Positions 13,082 through 13,351 of a DNA stretch of 13,351 bases are shown one piece after another. A program made the translations under genes and the position numbers. The notes below the pieces were generated by a model. That model was given only the letters and a program-made list of their open reading frames with translations. It made no database searches and was not told where the DNA came from. The DNA is from Anaerolineaceae bacterium. GTDB lineage: Bacteria; Chloroflexota; Anaerolineae; Anaerolineales; Anaerolineaceae. The stretch spans positions 1 to 13,351 of the forward strand of contig JAQVUC010000007.1 in assembly GCA_028699715.1 (NCBI GenBank). The letters are read 5' to 3'. Positions within the stretch are counted from its first letter, which is position 1; the number at the start of each line of letters is the position of its first letter.

Positions 13082-13351
13082 ATGGCATCAAAAAAATATT
13101 TAAAGGAATACGACCTGGTTGAATCTGAAGACGAAAAAGGTCGGCTCAAAAAAATAGTAGTCTATCGCGGTGATTATTTCACCCTTAATTTAGACGAAAG
13201 TCAAATCCGGGGGATGAAGTGGAACTTCATCCTGATCTTTTTTGTGTTGCTCGGCCTGCACGTCGGGGGCGGCTTTGTCAGCAACCTGAGTATGTACAAA
13301 ATCTGTGTGGCCCTGCCCTATACAGCAGCGTTCTTTCCGCTTTTATACCTG
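13082..13351 (+). CDS. Membrane protein of unknown function, N-terminal fragment
   Basis: The first 90 codons of an open frame that runs off the window. A charged N-terminal part (about residues 1-45, rich in Lys, Glu and Asp) is predicted cytoplasmic and contains V-V-Y-R-G-D-Y-F. Two hydrophobic segments follow (about 49-66, then from about 73 to the end). I do not recognise the family. GGGAG (13075-13079) lies only two bases before the ATG, tighter than normal. No alternative start exists before codon 46, so the ATG at 13082 is the best choice even though the candidate promoter would leave almost no leader. The product could be a small integral membrane protein. Confidence 0.7.
   Translation, partial: MASKKYLKEYDLVESEDEKGRLKKIVVYRGDYFTLNLDESQIRGMKWNFILIFFVLLGLHVGGGFVSNLSMYKICVALPYTAAFFPLLYL

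Noticed and set aside
1..13351. Mobile element, prophage or defence island
   Set aside because: No transposase, integrase, terminal repeats, phage or nuclease-defence genes are visible. The gene content is core metabolism and envelope.

Overview
The window reads as bacterial chromosome from the Chloroflexota, most likely class Anaerolineae. This is an inference from gene content, since there is no rRNA or other marker gene. The clues are lipoproteins with Thr/Pro-rich linkers after the lipobox, a MecA-like penicillin-binding protein (PBP), cysteine-bearing family-5 solute-binding proteins, RNase Y, and short-spaced operons with frequent TTG or overlapping starts. Almost everything is recognisable core or housekeeping biology. 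I see no phage, insertion sequence, CRISPR array, tRNA or rRNA.

Layout. (1) 1-953, plus strand: the end of one ABC-2 type permease and a complete second one, closed by a bidirectional terminator at 973-1007. (2) 1026-3249, minus strand: recX followed 4 bases later by rny (RNase Y), converging on that terminator. (3) 3250-3717: a divergent, AT-rich intergenic region. It holds a candidate minus-strand promoter, a leader of about 300 nt for recX-rny with several inverted repeats, including two mutually exclusive stems and a terminator-like hairpin at the recX start, and two candidate plus-strand promoters. (4) 3718-11014, plus strand: one tight operon of two small membrane proteins, rnz (RNase Z), maf, a lipobox-bearing class B PBP, rsgA and a family-5 solute-binding lipoprotein. 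Gaps are at most 27 bases, with overlaps of 20 and 4 bases. (5) 11168-13051: a paralogous second solute-binding lipoprotein with its own candidate promoter. (6) 13082 to the window end: the start of an unrecognised membrane protein behind a consensus extended -10 box, with almost no 5' leader.

How the genes fit together. recX-rny and rnz serve RecA control, mRNA turnover and tRNA 3'-end maturation. RsgA serves 30S ribosome maturation. Maf and the PBP link nucleotide housekeeping and division to cell-wall synthesis. The two binding proteins lack permease or ATPase genes beside them in this window, so they either feed a transporter encoded elsewhere or act as surface binders.

The parts most worth a second look are the recX leader RNA, the orphan binding-protein pair with six aligned cysteines, the maf-PBP join with its lipobox PBP, and the recurring extended -10 promoters. 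No clearly new multi-gene system could be supported.
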